A stretch of DNA of 64,000 bases. It comes from Candidatus Dadabacteria bacterium. GTDB taxonomy: Bacteria; Desulfobacterota_D; UBA1144; Nemesobacterales; Nemesobacteraceae. The stretch covers positions 1-64,000 of the forward strand of contig VXNX01000013.1 of assembly GCA_009840385.1 (NCBI GenBank), given 5' to 3'. How positions within the stretch are numbered: position 1 is the stretch's first letter; each line of letters starts with the position of its first letter. Under the pieces are notes generated by a model, which was not told the DNA's origin, searched no databases, and saw only the letters and a program-made list of their open reading frames with translations. A program made the position numbers and the translations under genes. Below are positions 36,991-47,637 of this stretch, one piece after another.

Positions 36991-37671
36991 TTGACTTGCT
37001 GGGGTTATACCGGGGTCAAAGGTCCCGATAACTGGGGCTTGCTCTCGCCGGATTATGAGACCTGCGCTATCGGACGCATGCAGTCACCGATTGACATCAC
37101 CGGTGCCTTTCCCGTCAATGGACCGGCACTGAAATTTGATTACAAACCCTCTTCTCTGAAGATTCTAAACAGTGGACACACCCTCCAGGTAAATTACGCA
37201 CCAGGCAGCACACTGACTGCAACAGGCGAAATTTACGAACTGTTGCAGTTTCACTTTCACGTTCCGAGCGAACACGCCTTTGATGGTTCGCACGCGGCGA
37301 TGGAGGCACATTTCGTACACAAAAACCTAGCAGGCGTGCTGGCAGTGGTTGGTGTTATGATGGAAGTAGGCACACAAAACCATGCTCTGGCTGCGGTGTT
37401 TGACAACGTACCGACCGAGGCAGGAATAGAAGTTGATGTTGCGGGCACGACAGTGGATGCATCTGCAATACTGCCGACGGCGACCACCGGTTACTTCCAT
37501 TACAAGGGGTCACTCACCACCCCTCCCTGCAGTGAGGGAGTACACTGGTTCATTTTTCCGGACGCAATTCAGGTGAGTGCAGAACAGGTCGCAAACTTTG
37601 AGCGGATGTTCGGACACAATGCACGTCCGTTACAAAAGCGCAACGACCGTCTGCTGATTGTATCTTCGTAG
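36991..37671 (+). CDS. Alpha-type carbonic anhydrase, no signal peptide
   Basis: Catalyses reversible hydration of CO2. Zinc ligands lie in FHFHVPSEH and MEAHFVH. QSPIDI and LTTPPCSEGVHWFI are also canonical. Two cysteines (in YETCAIG and PPCSEG) are those that form a disulfide in exported alpha-class enzymes. The start is TTG at 36991, with a perfect GGAGG (36980-36984) 6 bases upstream, giving MTCWGYTG and no export signal. Alpha-class enzymes are nearly always secreted, so the missing leader is odd. The stop is 2 bases from the end of convergent hemW. Confidence 0.93.
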   Translation: MTCWGYTGVKGPDNWGLLSPDYETCAIGRMQSPIDITGAFPVNGPALKFDYKPSSLKILNSGHTLQVNYAPGSTLTATGEIYELLQFHFHVPSEHAFDGSHAAMEAHFVHKNLAGVLAVVGVMMEVGTQNHALAAVFDNVPTEAGIEVDVAGTTVDASAILPTATTGYFHYKGSLTTPPCSEGVHWFIFPDAIQVSAEQVANFERMFGHNARPLQKRNDRLLIVSS

Positions 37672-37673
37672 TT

Positions 37674-38858
37674 TCAGTGAAAAACCCCGCACACCCTTGC
37701 AACCAACTCATCGGTGAATACCCTTCCCTTGGCGGTGAGCCTGAGACGGCCGCCGTCGGTGAGAATAAAGCCGTCTGACTCAAGATATTCGAGGCTGCAA
37801 GTATCGGTTTCACAGCCAAAACGTTTTTCTATGTCTCCAATTTCCACCCCTTCACTAAGCCGAAGTCCCATGAGAATGGTATCCTCAAGGGCGGTCATCC
37901 GCGAGAGATCATAAGAGGCACAGACAGCTCTTCCATCTCCCGCTATCCGTTTCATGTAGAGTTCGGGATTTCTTACGTTTGACCACCTTCTTCCCCATCC
38001 CTCTTCTCCTTCGTGGCGAATATGGGAATGGGCCCCGGCACCAACTCCCAAGTAATCATGGCAGTTCCAGTAAATAAGGTTATGCCTGCACTCATAGCCA
38101 CGCTGGGCAAAATTCGATACCTCGTAATTACCGTATCCCTGCCCCTCCAGAATCTCCCGTGCACTTTGCATGAATTTGACCAGAACCGAATCATCGGGAA
38201 GAGAAAGCTTCCCTTTGCGCCAAAGTGTCGCAAACTCCGTACCGGGCTCAATCGTAAGACAGTAAGCAGATATATGGGTCGGGGAGAAACTCAGGGCGGT
38301 GTGGATATCGTTCTCAAACTCTTCCCGAGTCTCCTGCGAACTTCCGTATATAAGATCAAGGTTATAGTTATGAAAACCAGCATCCCCAACATCAACAAGC
38401 GCTCGAACGCAGTCCTCCGGAGTCGTGAATCTCCCGTAGAAATCAAGTTTTCTCTGGGAAAAAGACTGTATGCCGACGCTTATCCTGTTTATGCCGACGC
38501 TCCGAAGCAAAACCAGTTTTTCCCTGTCGGCGGTTCTCGGGTTTACCTCAAGGGTTACTTCCGCGGTGGATGAAAAGGAGGCAATCGAAGCAAGTTTCTC
38601 CATTACCAGCCCTATGTTTCGGGGTTTTAAAAGCGACGGGGTTCCTCCCCCGAAAAACACCGTGCTTATTTCTCTTCCTTCAAGAATCTGCCGGCAGCTT
38701 TCAATTTCTCTTTCCAGAGCGCAGACATAATCATCCTCCGGAAAGTTGCCATTAGTCCCATAGGAGTTAAAATCACAGTAAGGACATTTGGTAAGACAAT
38801 ACGGAATATGGACATATACGCCAAGCGGCGTTTGGTCTTTACAGATATTCTCTTTCAT
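37674..38858 (-). CDS. hemW: Radical SAM heme chaperone HemW
   Basis: HemW carries a 4Fe-4S cluster and delivers heme; it was long annotated as coproporphyrinogen III oxidase-like. The 394-residue product has VYVHIPYCLTKCPYCDF, which supplies CxxxCxxC for the cluster. It also has FGGGTPSLL, SVGIQSF and YEVSNFAQRGYECRHNLIYW (HemW-specific). A C-terminal winged region follows. Its ATG is only 34 bases from that of divergent tolC, so the two promoters must overlap. Confidence 0.93.
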   Translation of the reverse strand: MKENICKDQTPLGVYVHIPYCLTKCPYCDFNSYGTNGNFPEDDYVCALEREIESCRQILEGREISTVFFGGGTPSLLKPRNIGLVMEKLASIASFSSTAEVTLEVNPRTADREKLVLLRSVGINRISVGIQSFSQRKLDFYGRFTTPEDCVRALVDVGDAGFHNYNLDLIYGSSQETREEFENDIHTALSFSPTHISAYCLTIEPGTEFATLWRKGKLSLPDDSVLVKFMQSAREILEGQGYGNYEVSNFAQRGYECRHNLIYWNCHDYLGVGAGAHSHIRHEGEEGWGRRWSNVRNPELYMKRIAGDGRAVCASYDLSRMTALEDTILMGLRLSEGVEIGDIEKRFGCETDTCSLEYLESDGFILTDGGRLRLTAKGRVFTDELVARVCGVFH

Positions 38859-38892
38859 CCGCGCTCAAGCGGCACACAGCGGTTGCCACACG

Positions 38893-40119
38893 ATGAGTAT
38901 ACCGAAAAAATTCCTCCTTTCTCTCTGTTCACTGCTGCTGTTTTCCCAGACCGCGTGGGCACAGGAAATAATCCCGATTGAGCGAGCCGTCGAGATAGCT
39001 CTGCTTAACAATCCCGAATTCAGGATTTCCCGTTCCGAGGTCGACATCTCGAAATCACTGCTCACGCAGGCCAAAGCTCCCCTTTACCCTCAACTTAAGG
39101 GAAAAGTGGTAGTACCGTTTGTGGGAAGGGAATCCGGTTTTTACGTGGACCAGATGATATGGGACTTCGGAAAGACAAGAGCCAGGATAAGGGCAAGAGA
39201 ACACCACCTCGAGTCGGCAGAACACTCGCTTACAGGTTCAAAAACGATGCTTGTACGCGACACTCACATAGCCTATTACCAAGCGCTTTCCGAAAAGAAC
39301 CGGCTTCAGGAAGCAGCCACGGAGACCCAACGCAGAGGATGGCTTCTTGAAAAGACCGAAGAACTTTTCGCCGTCGGAAAAAGATCCGCCCAGCAGCTAA
39401 GCCAGGCGGAAATCGACCTGCAGCAGGCAAAACTCGAACTTGTCTCAAGAGAAAGCTCCTACGAGCTGGCCATGCTTAACCTAAGACACCTGATGAATGA
39501 TCCTTCGCTTGAGCAATTCGATATCCGGGAGAACCTTTTCTATGAGAAGGTGAACGAAACCAGAGAGAATCTTGTGGGGCTCGCCCTTTCTCAGAACCCG
39601 GATATAAAGAGTCTCCTGGCGGACCGCGGCGGAATAAAAGCCTCGCTTGCCGAGAACAGAGGGAAGTTTCTCCCGTCGATATTCGGCAGGGCGGCCTACA
39701 GGTTCGAAGGAGAAGGTGCCGAGACGCCGGCGTTTATCGCCGGGGTCGGCATAAAGATTCCCATTTTCGAGGGATTCTCAAGATTCGGCCAGATGGCCCA
39801 GTCAAGAGCCGAACTCGTAAGAAACGATGCGCAGACCGAACTGCTTAGAAACAGAATAATTCTCTCGGTCGGGGAACTCTATCTCCAACTCAAACATCTT
39901 GAGAAGAGAATAGGAATATTCGCGGATTCGGAATCGATATCTGAGAGAAACCTGCGTCTCGTGAAAGAAAGATACGAGGCCCGAAGCGCTTCGAAAATAG
40001 AACTCGCCGAAGCGCAGGCGCTTTACGAAGAGGCGGTAGCGGACTACAAAAACTCCATATATGACTATAAAATAGTGAGATTAAGACTGCTAAGTCTCTG
40101 TGGAAAAGAGATACCATGA
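38893..40119 (+). CDS. TolC-family outer-membrane efflux channel
   Basis: The protein forms the outer-membrane duct of tripartite exporters. From ATG 38893 it is 408 residues with a signal peptide (MSIPKKFLLSLCSLLLF, cleavage after AWA). Two OEP repeats of long helices follow (about 25-200 and 215-400), with patterns like LTQAKAPLYPQLKG and ARSASKIELAEAQALYEEA. In-frame codons up to 38788 would run into hemW and hide the signal peptide. The next gene begins inside its stop codon (ATGA overlap). Exported substrate unknown. Confidence 0.9.
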   Translation: MSIPKKFLLSLCSLLLFSQTAWAQEIIPIERAVEIALLNNPEFRISRSEVDISKSLLTQAKAPLYPQLKGKVVVPFVGRESGFYVDQMIWDFGKTRARIRAREHHLESAEHSLTGSKTMLVRDTHIAYYQALSEKNRLQEAATETQRRGWLLEKTEELFAVGKRSAQQLSQAEIDLQQAKLELVSRESSYELAMLNLRHLMNDPSLEQFDIRENLFYEKVNETRENLVGLALSQNPDIKSLLADRGGIKASLAENRGKFLPSIFGRAAYRFEGEGAETPAFIAGVGIKIPIFEGFSRFGQMAQSRAELVRNDAQTELLRNRIILSVGELYLQLKHLEKRIGIFADSESISERNLRLVKERYEARSASKIELAEAQALYEEAVADYKNSIYDYKIVRLRLLSLCGKEIP

Positions 40120-41252
40120 AAAACTTGCCACGCTCAAAACTTCTCTACGCCCTCGCCGGAGCAATCGTTATCGCCGGATACTTCATTTTCTTCGGAGGAA
40201 GCAAGGGCGAGATAAAATACGTAACTCAGAAAATCGAGAGGGGAGATATAACTTCCCTAGTAAGAGCCTCTGGAACCCTGGAACCCACGAAGGAAGCAAG
40301 GATATATTCACAAATAAACGGAACCATAAAGGAAATCCGCGCGGAGGTAAACGACGAGGTAAAAAAGGGCCAGGTGCTCGCCCTCATAGAAGGGCCGGAG
40401 GGACTTTCGGGAGACGTTGAATACTTCAAGGAGATACTTAAGAAGACCGAAACCGACCTCGAAATTTCAACCAACTCGCACGAGGCAAGCAAGAGGCTTT
40501 ACGAAAAAGAACTCATTTCCCGTGAGGAATTCAACAAATCGCTTTCCGAGCACAGCATGGCGGCTGCCGCCCGGGAAAAAGCTCAGGCCGATCTGGATAC
40601 GGCACAGAGAAGACTCGACTCAACGCGAATTACTTCAATTCTTGACGGCGTGGTGCTCGAAAAAAACATCATAATCGGCGAACAGATACACCCGAACAAA
40701 TCTGAACCCCTGTACGTACTGGCCGAGAACCCCAGAACTCTCCATCTGGTTTCAAACGTAAGTGAAGCAGACATAGGAAAGATAAAAGAGGGTCAGGATG
40801 TCCTCTTCAAAGTTGACGCATTCCCGGGCAAGGATTTCAGCGCAAAGGTAAAGCGGGTGGCAAACTCCCCCAGCATAAAAAACGATGTCGTCACCTACGA
40901 CGTAACGTGCCTTGTCGAAAACCCGGAACTTGAGCTTAAACCCGGTATGACCGCCGAAGTAAAAAAAGTCATATCAACCAAAAAAGACGTGCTCAAGATT
41001 CCTACTGCCGCACTTCGCTTCATTCCCCCGAAATCCTCAGCCGTCGCTGCTGAGGCAGGGGAAAACGTCTGGATCCTCAAACAGGGGAAACCCTCGCCCA
41101 TAGTAATAGAAACCGGGATAAGCGATGATTTCCACACAGAAGTCGTAAGCGGTCCCCTCTCAGAAGGAGACCAGATAGTGGTTGAGTACACAATTTCCGG
41201 CAGAAACAACAAAGGACCGGGATTTGCGCTGCCCCAGCCGAAAAGATTCTGA
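40116..41252 (+). CDS. Periplasmic membrane-fusion protein (MacA/HlyD type)
   Basis: This adaptor links an inner-membrane pump to the TolC-type channel. The 378-residue product has one N-terminal membrane helix (about 9-26, LYALAGAIVIAGYFIFF). A split biotinyl-lipoyl domain (ASGTLEPTKEARIYSQINGT, with LDGVVLEKNIIIGEQI later) and a coiled-coil hairpin (about 105-175) follow, then beta-barrel and membrane-proximal domains. It overlaps the channel gene by four bases and the ATPase gene by one, so all three are coupled. MacA-like is the best fit. Confidence 0.9.
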   Translation: MKNLPRSKLLYALAGAIVIAGYFIFFGGSKGEIKYVTQKIERGDITSLVRASGTLEPTKEARIYSQINGTIKEIRAEVNDEVKKGQVLALIEGPEGLSGDVEYFKEILKKTETDLEISTNSHEASKRLYEKELISREEFNKSLSEHSMAAAAREKAQADLDTAQRRLDSTRITSILDGVVLEKNIIIGEQIHPNKSEPLYVLAENPRTLHLVSNVSEADIGKIKEGQDVLFKVDAFPGKDFSAKVKRVANSPSIKNDVVTYDVTCLVENPELELKPGMTAEVKKVISTKKDVLKIPTAALRFIPPKSSAVAAEAGENVWILKQGKPSPIVIETGISDDFHTEVVSGPLSEGDQIVVEYTISGRNNKGPGFALPQPKRF

Positions 41253-41947
41253 TGACACTCTCTGTAATCAAGCTAAAGGACATCGGCAAAACATACTCGA
41301 ACGGGAAAGTGCAGGTCGAAGCGCTTCGCGCAATAAACCTTGAGATCGCACAAGGAGAATTCGTCGCCATCATGGGATCCTCAGGGTCCGGCAAAAGCAC
41401 CCTTATGAACATTCTCGGCTGCCTCGACACCCAGAGCCGGGGAGATTATCTGCTTGACGGTACCGACATAATGGAGCTTGAAAGCGATGAGAAGGCGGAA
41501 ATACGGAGCACGAAGATCGGCTTTGTCTTCCAGAGCTTTAACCTGTTGCCCCGAACGACGGCGCTTGAAAACGTGGAGCTGCCGCTCGTTTATTCAGCCA
41601 TGCCGGGGGCGCAGAGAAAAAGGCTCGCCTCGGCCGCGCTCGCCCTCGTGGGACTTGAGCAGAGAGCGGACCACCTTCCCAACCAACTCTCGGGGGGACA
41701 ACAGCAAAGGGTGGCGATAGCAAGGGCAGTTGTGAACAACCCGAGGATGATACTAGCGGACGAACCCACCGGAAACCTGGACACGGCAACTAGTTACGAG
41801 ATAATGAAGATATTCAGGGACCTGAACGAACAGGGAAAAACCATAGTAATGATAACGCACGAAGAAGACATCGCCTCTCACTCAAAAAGAATAATAAACC
41901 TGAAGGACGGGGAGATTATCGAGGACAGACCGAACGGCCCGATTTGA
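41252..41947 (+). CDS. ABC transporter ATPase, MacB/LolD type
   Basis: The 231-residue ATPase has Walker [20 protein letters not shown], the family-specific [21 protein letters not shown] (quoted in part), signature [14 protein letters not shown], Walker [12 protein letters not shown] and the H-loop MITHEED. This pattern is typical of MacB/LolD/FtsE exporters. It starts at the last base of the adaptor gene. The FtsX-like permease that normally follows (separately or fused) is missing: the next gene is an unrelated transporter on the other strand. The permease must be elsewhere or lost. Confidence 0.95.
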   Translation: MTLSVIKLKDIGKTYSNGKVQVEALRAINLEIAQGEFVAIMGSSGSGKSTLMNILGCLDTQSRGDYLLDGTDIMELESDEKAEIRSTKIGFVFQSFNLLPRTTALENVELPLVYSAMPGAQRKRLASAALALVGLEQRADHLPNQLSGGQQQRVAIARAVVNNPRMILADEPTGNLDTATSYEIMKIFRDLNEQGKTIVMITHEEDIASHSKRIINLKDGEIIEDRPNGPI

Positions 41948-41990
41948 TTCCGTAGACCCTCGCAAACCGTGACGCCGCAACTCGGGAAAT

Positions 41991-42014
41991 CCCGATTGTG
42001 AGAACTCAATCGGG
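41991..42014. repeat. Perfect inverted repeat between convergent exporter ATPase and amt genes
   Basis: CCCGATTG (41991-41998) and CAATCGGG (42007-42014) form an 8-base-pair stem with an 8-base loop. No T-run follows on either strand. Short copies of CGCAACT flank it on both sides. It may act as a bidirectional terminator or RNA-stabilising hairpin for the two converging genes. Confidence 0.6.
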
Positions 42015-42072
42015 TCGCAACTTGCCTCTGGCCGCCCGCGGTCAAAATCGGAAGACTGCCCTGGCGTTCTAA

Positions 42073-43467
42073 TCAGTCTTCTTCCGGCATTACCACGAAT
42101 TCTGGATAAGCTTCGATGCCCAGTTCGCCCACATCCTGGCCGATGGCCTCGACATCCTTCGAGACCCGCAATCCCAGGGTCCGGTCGATTAGAAACCACA
42201 ACAGCATCGAAAGCCCAAACACAAACGCGCCGATGGCCAAAATGCCGATGACCTGAGCAAAGAGGCTTCCACCGGCGGCGATGCAGACCGCCAACGTCCC
42301 CCAGATTCCGGTGCAGAGATGAACGGGGACAGCACCCACGACGTCGTCAATCTTTATCATTTCCAAAGACTTCATGGACAACAGGCAAACAATGCCCCCG
42401 ATCGCTCCGATCACTATTGCCCAGTGATGCTGGACGATATCCGGCGCCGCTGTGATCGCAACGAGACCAGCCAGAGCGCCATTAAGTCCGGCGAACAGAT
42501 CGACACGGCCCAGCACGGGCCGGGAGAGGCTCAGAGCTGCCAGAACCCCAGCCCCGGCGGCTAGATTGGTGTTGGCGAAGATGTTGCTCACGGCCACGGC
42601 ATCGAATGCGCCGCTGAGGGCAAGCTGTGAACCGCCATTGAAGCCGAACCAGCCCAGCCACAAGATAAAAACGCCGAGAGTGACGACCGGAACATTGGAT
42701 GGAGGGGTCGATTTGACACTGCCATCGGCCCGGAACTTGCCAGAGCGCGGCCCAACCATGATGGCCCCCGCGAGCGCTGCCCAGCCTCCCGTGGAGTGGA
42801 CCACGGTGGAACCGGCGAAGTCCTTGAACCCCAATTCGGCCAACCAGCCCCCAGCCCAGGTCCAAGCGCCAACAACTGGGTAGATGACCGAGGTCAACAC
42901 CACTATGAAAACGAAAAAAGACCACAGCTTCACGCGCTCGGCCAGAGTACCCGAGACAATCGAAGCCGTGGTCGCCACGAACACCATCTGGAAGAACCAG
43001 TACGACATCGCCGAGTAGCCGCTCTCGACAACGGCCGTGGCAGCTGTTTCCTCACCGCCCAGCAGTGCTACTTCATCGGCGGTCGTGCCGTACAGGAATT
43101 CCAGCGAACCAAACCAGCCACCCGGCTCGACGCCGACATACATGATGTTGAAGCCGATCAGGTAGTACGCCAGTCCGGCAATGGAGTAGAGACCAATGTT
43201 CTTCAAGCAAATGACCGAAGCGTTTTTCGTCCGCACCGAACCCGCCTCGAGCATTGTGAAGCCTGCTGCCATCCACATCACGAGGGCACCCCATACAAGG
43301 AACCCAAACGTGTTGAAGACGAACTGCGCCTCGCCCTCGACGGCGGCCTGCGCGGGCGTGGGCGACAAGGCGCAGACAAGTAGTATCGCGACAATGCCGA
43401 ATCTAGTCACAACCCGGGCGGCAACACTTCGACAGCCCTTAAATAAGCGAAAGTCATGGATGATCAT
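42073..43467 (-). CDS. amt: Ammonium transporter (Amt family)
   Basis: A membrane channel for ammonium uptake. The 464-residue protein has an N-terminal signal (cleavage near TPAQA) and about eleven membrane segments. The pore histidines lie in FAGSTVVHSTGGWAALAGA and GAVPVHLCTGIWG. No glnK/glnB PII gene is adjacent, although amt and glnK are usually paired. Two 60-base lines counted inside it are 62% G+C, against 50-55% in lines from eno and the exporter ATPase, which suggests a different origin. GGAGG (43480-43484) lies 12 bases before the ATG. Confidence 0.94.
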   Translation of the reverse strand: MIIHDFRLFKGCRSVAARVVTRFGIVAILLVCALSPTPAQAAVEGEAQFVFNTFGFLVWGALVMWMAAGFTMLEAGSVRTKNASVICLKNIGLYSIAGLAYYLIGFNIMYVGVEPGGWFGSLEFLYGTTADEVALLGGEETAATAVVESGYSAMSYWFFQMVFVATTASIVSGTLAERVKLWSFFVFIVVLTSVIYPVVGAWTWAGGWLAELGFKDFAGSTVVHSTGGWAALAGAIMVGPRSGKFRADGSVKSTPPSNVPVVTLGVFILWLGWFGFNGGSQLALSGAFDAVAVSNIFANTNLAAGAGVLAALSLSRPVLGRVDLFAGLNGALAGLVAITAAPDIVQHHWAIVIGAIGGIVCLLSMKSLEMIKIDDVVGAVPVHLCTGIWGTLAVCIAAGGSLFAQVIGILAIGAFVFGLSMLLWFLIDRTLGLRVSKDVEAIGQDVGELGIEAYPEFVVMPEED

Positions 43468-43492
43468 AGCTGCTTTTTACCTCCTTCTACGA

Positions 43493-43505
43493 TGGACAGT
43501 GTCCA
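43493..43505. repeat. 13-base palindrome near amt start, possible operator
   Basis: TGGACA-G-TGTCCA is a perfect inverted repeat with six-base arms, 9 bases upstream of the amt Shine-Dalgarno sequence. Its place inside the predicted leader suggests an operator or a small hairpin. No regulator was identified. Confidence 0.45.
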
Positions 43506-43608
43506 CGCAACGAGCGACAAGACCAAGACGCAGCCTTAGAGAGCATAGCGCTCGTGTTGAAATCAAGTCAAAATAATGCCCGATTGCCGAAAAGATATTT
43601 CTCTACCC

Positions 43609-43638
43609 ATTATAAGATACATTACACGCCTTGGGCAA
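43609..43638 (-). promoter_or_regulatory. Candidate promoter of amt
   Basis: On the minus strand a perfect TATAAT (43609-43614) is preceded after 18 bases by TTGCCC (43633-43638, 4 of 6 matches). The leader would be about 135 bases and include the palindrome at 43493-43505. Confidence 0.4.
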
Positions 43639-43795
43639 CTGCTCAATACAAACCAATTGATTCTACACCGCAGTGAACAAGCAATTCTGCCGGTTTTATC
43701 ACGAAATCCAGATGCCCGTAACTTCCAGACGTGAGAGGAAGTCTTTGTTTCGCGTTGGAGATTGTCACCTTTGCACTGCTAATTCTACGACATGT

Positions 43796-43823
43796 TTGAA
43801 AAATACTTCCAATTCCGTACAAT
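43796..43823 (+). promoter_or_regulatory. Candidate promoter of eno-leuC-leuD
   Basis: TTGAAA (43796-43801) and TACAAT (43818-43823) are each one base off in 5 of 6 positions, with a 16-base spacer. They would give a leader of about 55 bases ending in a GAGG site 9 bases before the eno ATG. Confidence 0.55.
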
Positions 43824-43854
43824 CAAACCCAAATCAGGCGGTTGCGCTTCATAG

Positions 43855-45162
<1,308 letters not shown>

Positions 45163-45164
45163 AA

Positions 45165-46589
45165 ATGGCGGGAAAAACTCTTTTTGACAAAATCTGGGAA
45201 TCTCACCTCGTTCATGAGGAAGAGGGCAAGCCCTCCCTTCTCTACATAGACCTTCACCTCGTTCATGAAGTTACTTCTCCGCAGGCGTTTGAAGGGCTTA
45301 GAATCACAGGGCGGAAGGTAAGACGACCTGATCTCACTTTCGCCACTATGGATCATAACGTCCCGACCACAGACCGCAGCGGACCCATCTCGGACCCCAT
45401 ATCCGCAAAGCAGATAGAAGCTTTGCGGCAAAACTGCAAGGATTTCGGAATAACGCTCTTCGGAATAAGAATAAACAATCACTCCCAAGGTATAGTGCAC
45501 GTTATCGGTCCCGAACTCGGTCTCACAAAACCAGGGATGACCATAGTGTGCGGAGACAGCCATACCTCCACCCACGGTGCGTTCGGAGCGCTTGCTTTTG
45601 GCATAGGAACAAGCGAGGTGGAGCACGTTCTTGCGACACAGTGCTTAAGGCAGAACCGCCCCAAGGTGTTTGAAATAAAAGTCGAGGGCGAACGGCAGTA
45701 CGGAGTTACCGCGAAAGACATAATCCTTGGCATAATCGGGCACATAGGAACCGCAGGGGCCACAGGAACCGTAGTCGAATACCGGGGGGAAGCAATAGAG
45801 GCACTTTCCATGGAAGAAAGGATGACGGTGTGCAACATGTCGATAGAGGGAGGAGCCAGGGCCGGAATGATAGCACCTGACCAAAAAACCTTTGAGTACG
45901 TAAAGGATCGCCGCTACGCCCCCAAAGACGGCAATTACGAAGACGCGCTGCGTCACTGGGAAACGCTTCGCACGGACCCCGACGCCGTATTCGATAAATC
46001 CGTCACTCTTGATGCCTCCGAGATAGCTCCGCAGGTAAGCTGGGGAACAAACCCCGGGATGGTAACGGACGTAACTTCAAGAGTACCTGACCCCAGGGAA
46101 TGCGAAGATTCAAGTAGAAGAAAATCAATGGAACAAGCCCTTGAGTACATGGGCCTAAAGGCAAACACCCCAATAACGGACATACACGTTGACAGGGTGT
46201 TTATCGGTTCGTGCACGAACTCCAGAATGGAGGACCTTCTGGCGGTTGCGAATCTTGTAAAAGGGAAAAAAGTCGCCGACGGAGTAAATGCCATGGTGGT
46301 TCCCGGTTCCCAGCTCGTAAAGAAAAAAGCCGAAGAGATGGATCTTCACAAGGTATTTACCGAGGCTGGGTTTGAGTGGCGCGAGTCGGGATGCAGCATG
46401 TGTCTCGGAATGAACCCCGACATACTTGCGCCGGGAGAGAGGTGCGCCAGCACGTCTAACAGGAACTTCGAGGGTCGCCAGGGAAAAGGGGGAAGAACTC
46501 ACTTGGTTAGTCCGATTATGGCGGCGGCGGCAGCACTCACGGGACATTTCGTTGATGTGCGCGGCTGGGAAATAGAAAAGGGAATCTGA
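45165..46589 (+). CDS. leuC: 3-isopropylmalate dehydratase large subunit
   Basis: With LeuD this isomerises 2- to 3-isopropylmalate in leucine synthesis. The 474-residue product has the start [14 protein letters not shown], the [20 protein letters not shown] region, and the three cysteines that hold its 4Fe-4S cluster in FIGSCTNSR and [12 protein letters not shown]. The end GHFVDVRGW is typical. The ATG at 45165 has GGAG 9 bases upstream. An in-frame TTG at 45150 overlaps eno and is less likely. Confidence 0.98.
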   Translation: MAGKTLFDKIWESHLVHEEEGKPSLLYIDLHLVHEVTSPQAFEGLRITGRKVRRPDLTFATMDHNVPTTDRSGPISDPISAKQIEALRQNCKDFGITLFGIRINNHSQGIVHVIGPELGLTKPGMTIVCGDSHTSTHGAFGALAFGIGTSEVEHVLATQCLRQNRPKVFEIKVEGERQYGVTAKDIILGIIGHIGTAGATGTVVEYRGEAIEALSMEERMTVCNMSIEGGARAGMIAPDQKTFEYVKDRRYAPKDGNYEDALRHWETLRTDPDAVFDKSVTLDASEIAPQVSWGTNPGMVTDVTSRVPDPRECEDSSRRKSMEQALEYMGLKANTPITDIHVDRVFIGSCTNSRMEDLLAVANLVKGKKVADGVNAMVVPGSQLVKKKAEEMDLHKVFTEAGFEWRESGCSMCLGMNPDILAPGERCASTSNRNFEGRQGKGGRTHLVSPIMAAAAALTGHFVDVRGWEIEKGI

Positions 46590-46592
46590 GAC

Positions 46593-47219
46593 ATGGAAAA
46601 ACTTCTTAAGGTATCGGGAAAAGTTGCGGCTCTTGACAGAATGAATGTCGACACCGACCAGATAATTCCCAAGCAGTTCTTAAAACGTATTGAGAGAACC
46701 GGGTTCGGAGAGTTTTTGTTTTTCGATTGGAAATTCAACGATGACGGCACCTTAAATGAGGATTTCGAACTCAACCAGACAAGATACGCAGGCGCGTGCA
46801 TACTGCTCACGAGAGAAAATTTCGGAAGCGGAAGCTCTAGGGAACACGCTCCCTGGGCGATAAGGGAAGCGGGGTTCAGGGTAATTCTGGCTCCTTCCTT
46901 CGCAGATATTTTCTACAACAACTGTTTTAAGAACTCGATACTTCCCATAGTCCTCCCCAAGGACAGAACAGATGAGTTGTTTCGCATTGTATGGGAAAAT
47001 GAGGGTTATTCCCTTGAGGTTGACTTGGTTGAAAAATCCGTAACAGGGGAAGGGATAAGTTTTTCATTCGAGATAGATGACTTCAAAAGAAAGGTGCTCC
47101 TTGAGGGACTCGACGACATATCGCAGACCCTTGAGTTAGAAAACAGCATAGAGAAGTACGAAAAACTTTTCGCGGATAAAAGAAAGTGGGTCCTTCCTGA
47201 AGAGCGAGAGAGCCTTTAA
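46593..47219 (+). CDS. leuD: 3-isopropylmalate dehydratase small subunit
   Basis: The swivel-domain partner of LeuC. The 208-residue product has MNVDTDQIIPKQFLKRI and the substrate loop ENFGSGSSREHAPWAI, followed by APSFADIFYNNCFKN. It starts 3 bases after the leuC stop, so the two are coupled. leuB and leuA are not in the window. Confidence 0.98.
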   Translation: MEKLLKVSGKVAALDRMNVDTDQIIPKQFLKRIERTGFGEFLFFDWKFNDDGTLNEDFELNQTRYAGACILLTRENFGSGSSREHAPWAIREAGFRVILAPSFADIFYNNCFKNSILPIVLPKDRTDELFRIVWENEGYSLEVDLVEKSVTGEGISFSFEIDDFKRKVLLEGLDDISQTLELENSIEKYEKLFADKRKWVLPEERESL

Positions 47220-47242
47220 TCCCCACCCAACCTACCCCGTTT

Positions 47243-47464
47243 CTATTTTCTGAAGAAAAGATTGCCCAGAAGCGTGAGCAGGATGCTCAGCACTATGCAG
47301 GTTACGATCGGAAAATAAAAACTGAAGTTCTCTTTTTCGATTTTTATATCTCCGGGAAGTTTTCCGAAGAAATCAAGTTTCGCCGCATAAGGCAGCATGA
47401 CTCCGAGCGCTATTAGCACCGCACCGAGAATGATTATGATTCTTGCGGCTTCGCTTACGTTCAC
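47243..47464 (-). CDS. DUF2905-family small membrane protein
   Basis: A 73-residue protein with two membrane helices (about 7-28 and 50-71) and between them the family hallmark FFGKLPGDIKIEKENFSFYFP. This is the DUF2905 pattern; the function is unknown. Convergent with leuD, 23 bases away, and divergent from the peptide-binding lipoprotein gene. Confidence 0.85.
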   Translation of the reverse strand: MNVSEAARIIIILGAVLIALGVMLPYAAKLDFFGKLPGDIKIEKENFSFYFPIVTCIVLSILLTLLGNLFFRK

Positions 47465-47637
47465 ACGAAAAAAGATAACCGCATAAAAACAATTGAGAAA
47501 TTCTCCGCAGTCTCAAAGTTTTTCCGAGCATCTGCAATTGATGGCCCCGATAACGATTGCGTTCCAAATGTTTCTTGGTAATAATAGGAAAATTCTAAAA
47601 CTTCAGTAGTACTAATAACCTCTCAGGAGAAATTCAG

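Noticed and set aside
43468-43700. Sigma-54 promoter upstream of amt
   Set aside because: No TGGCAC-N5-TTGC match on the minus strand; a sigma-70-like pair fits better.
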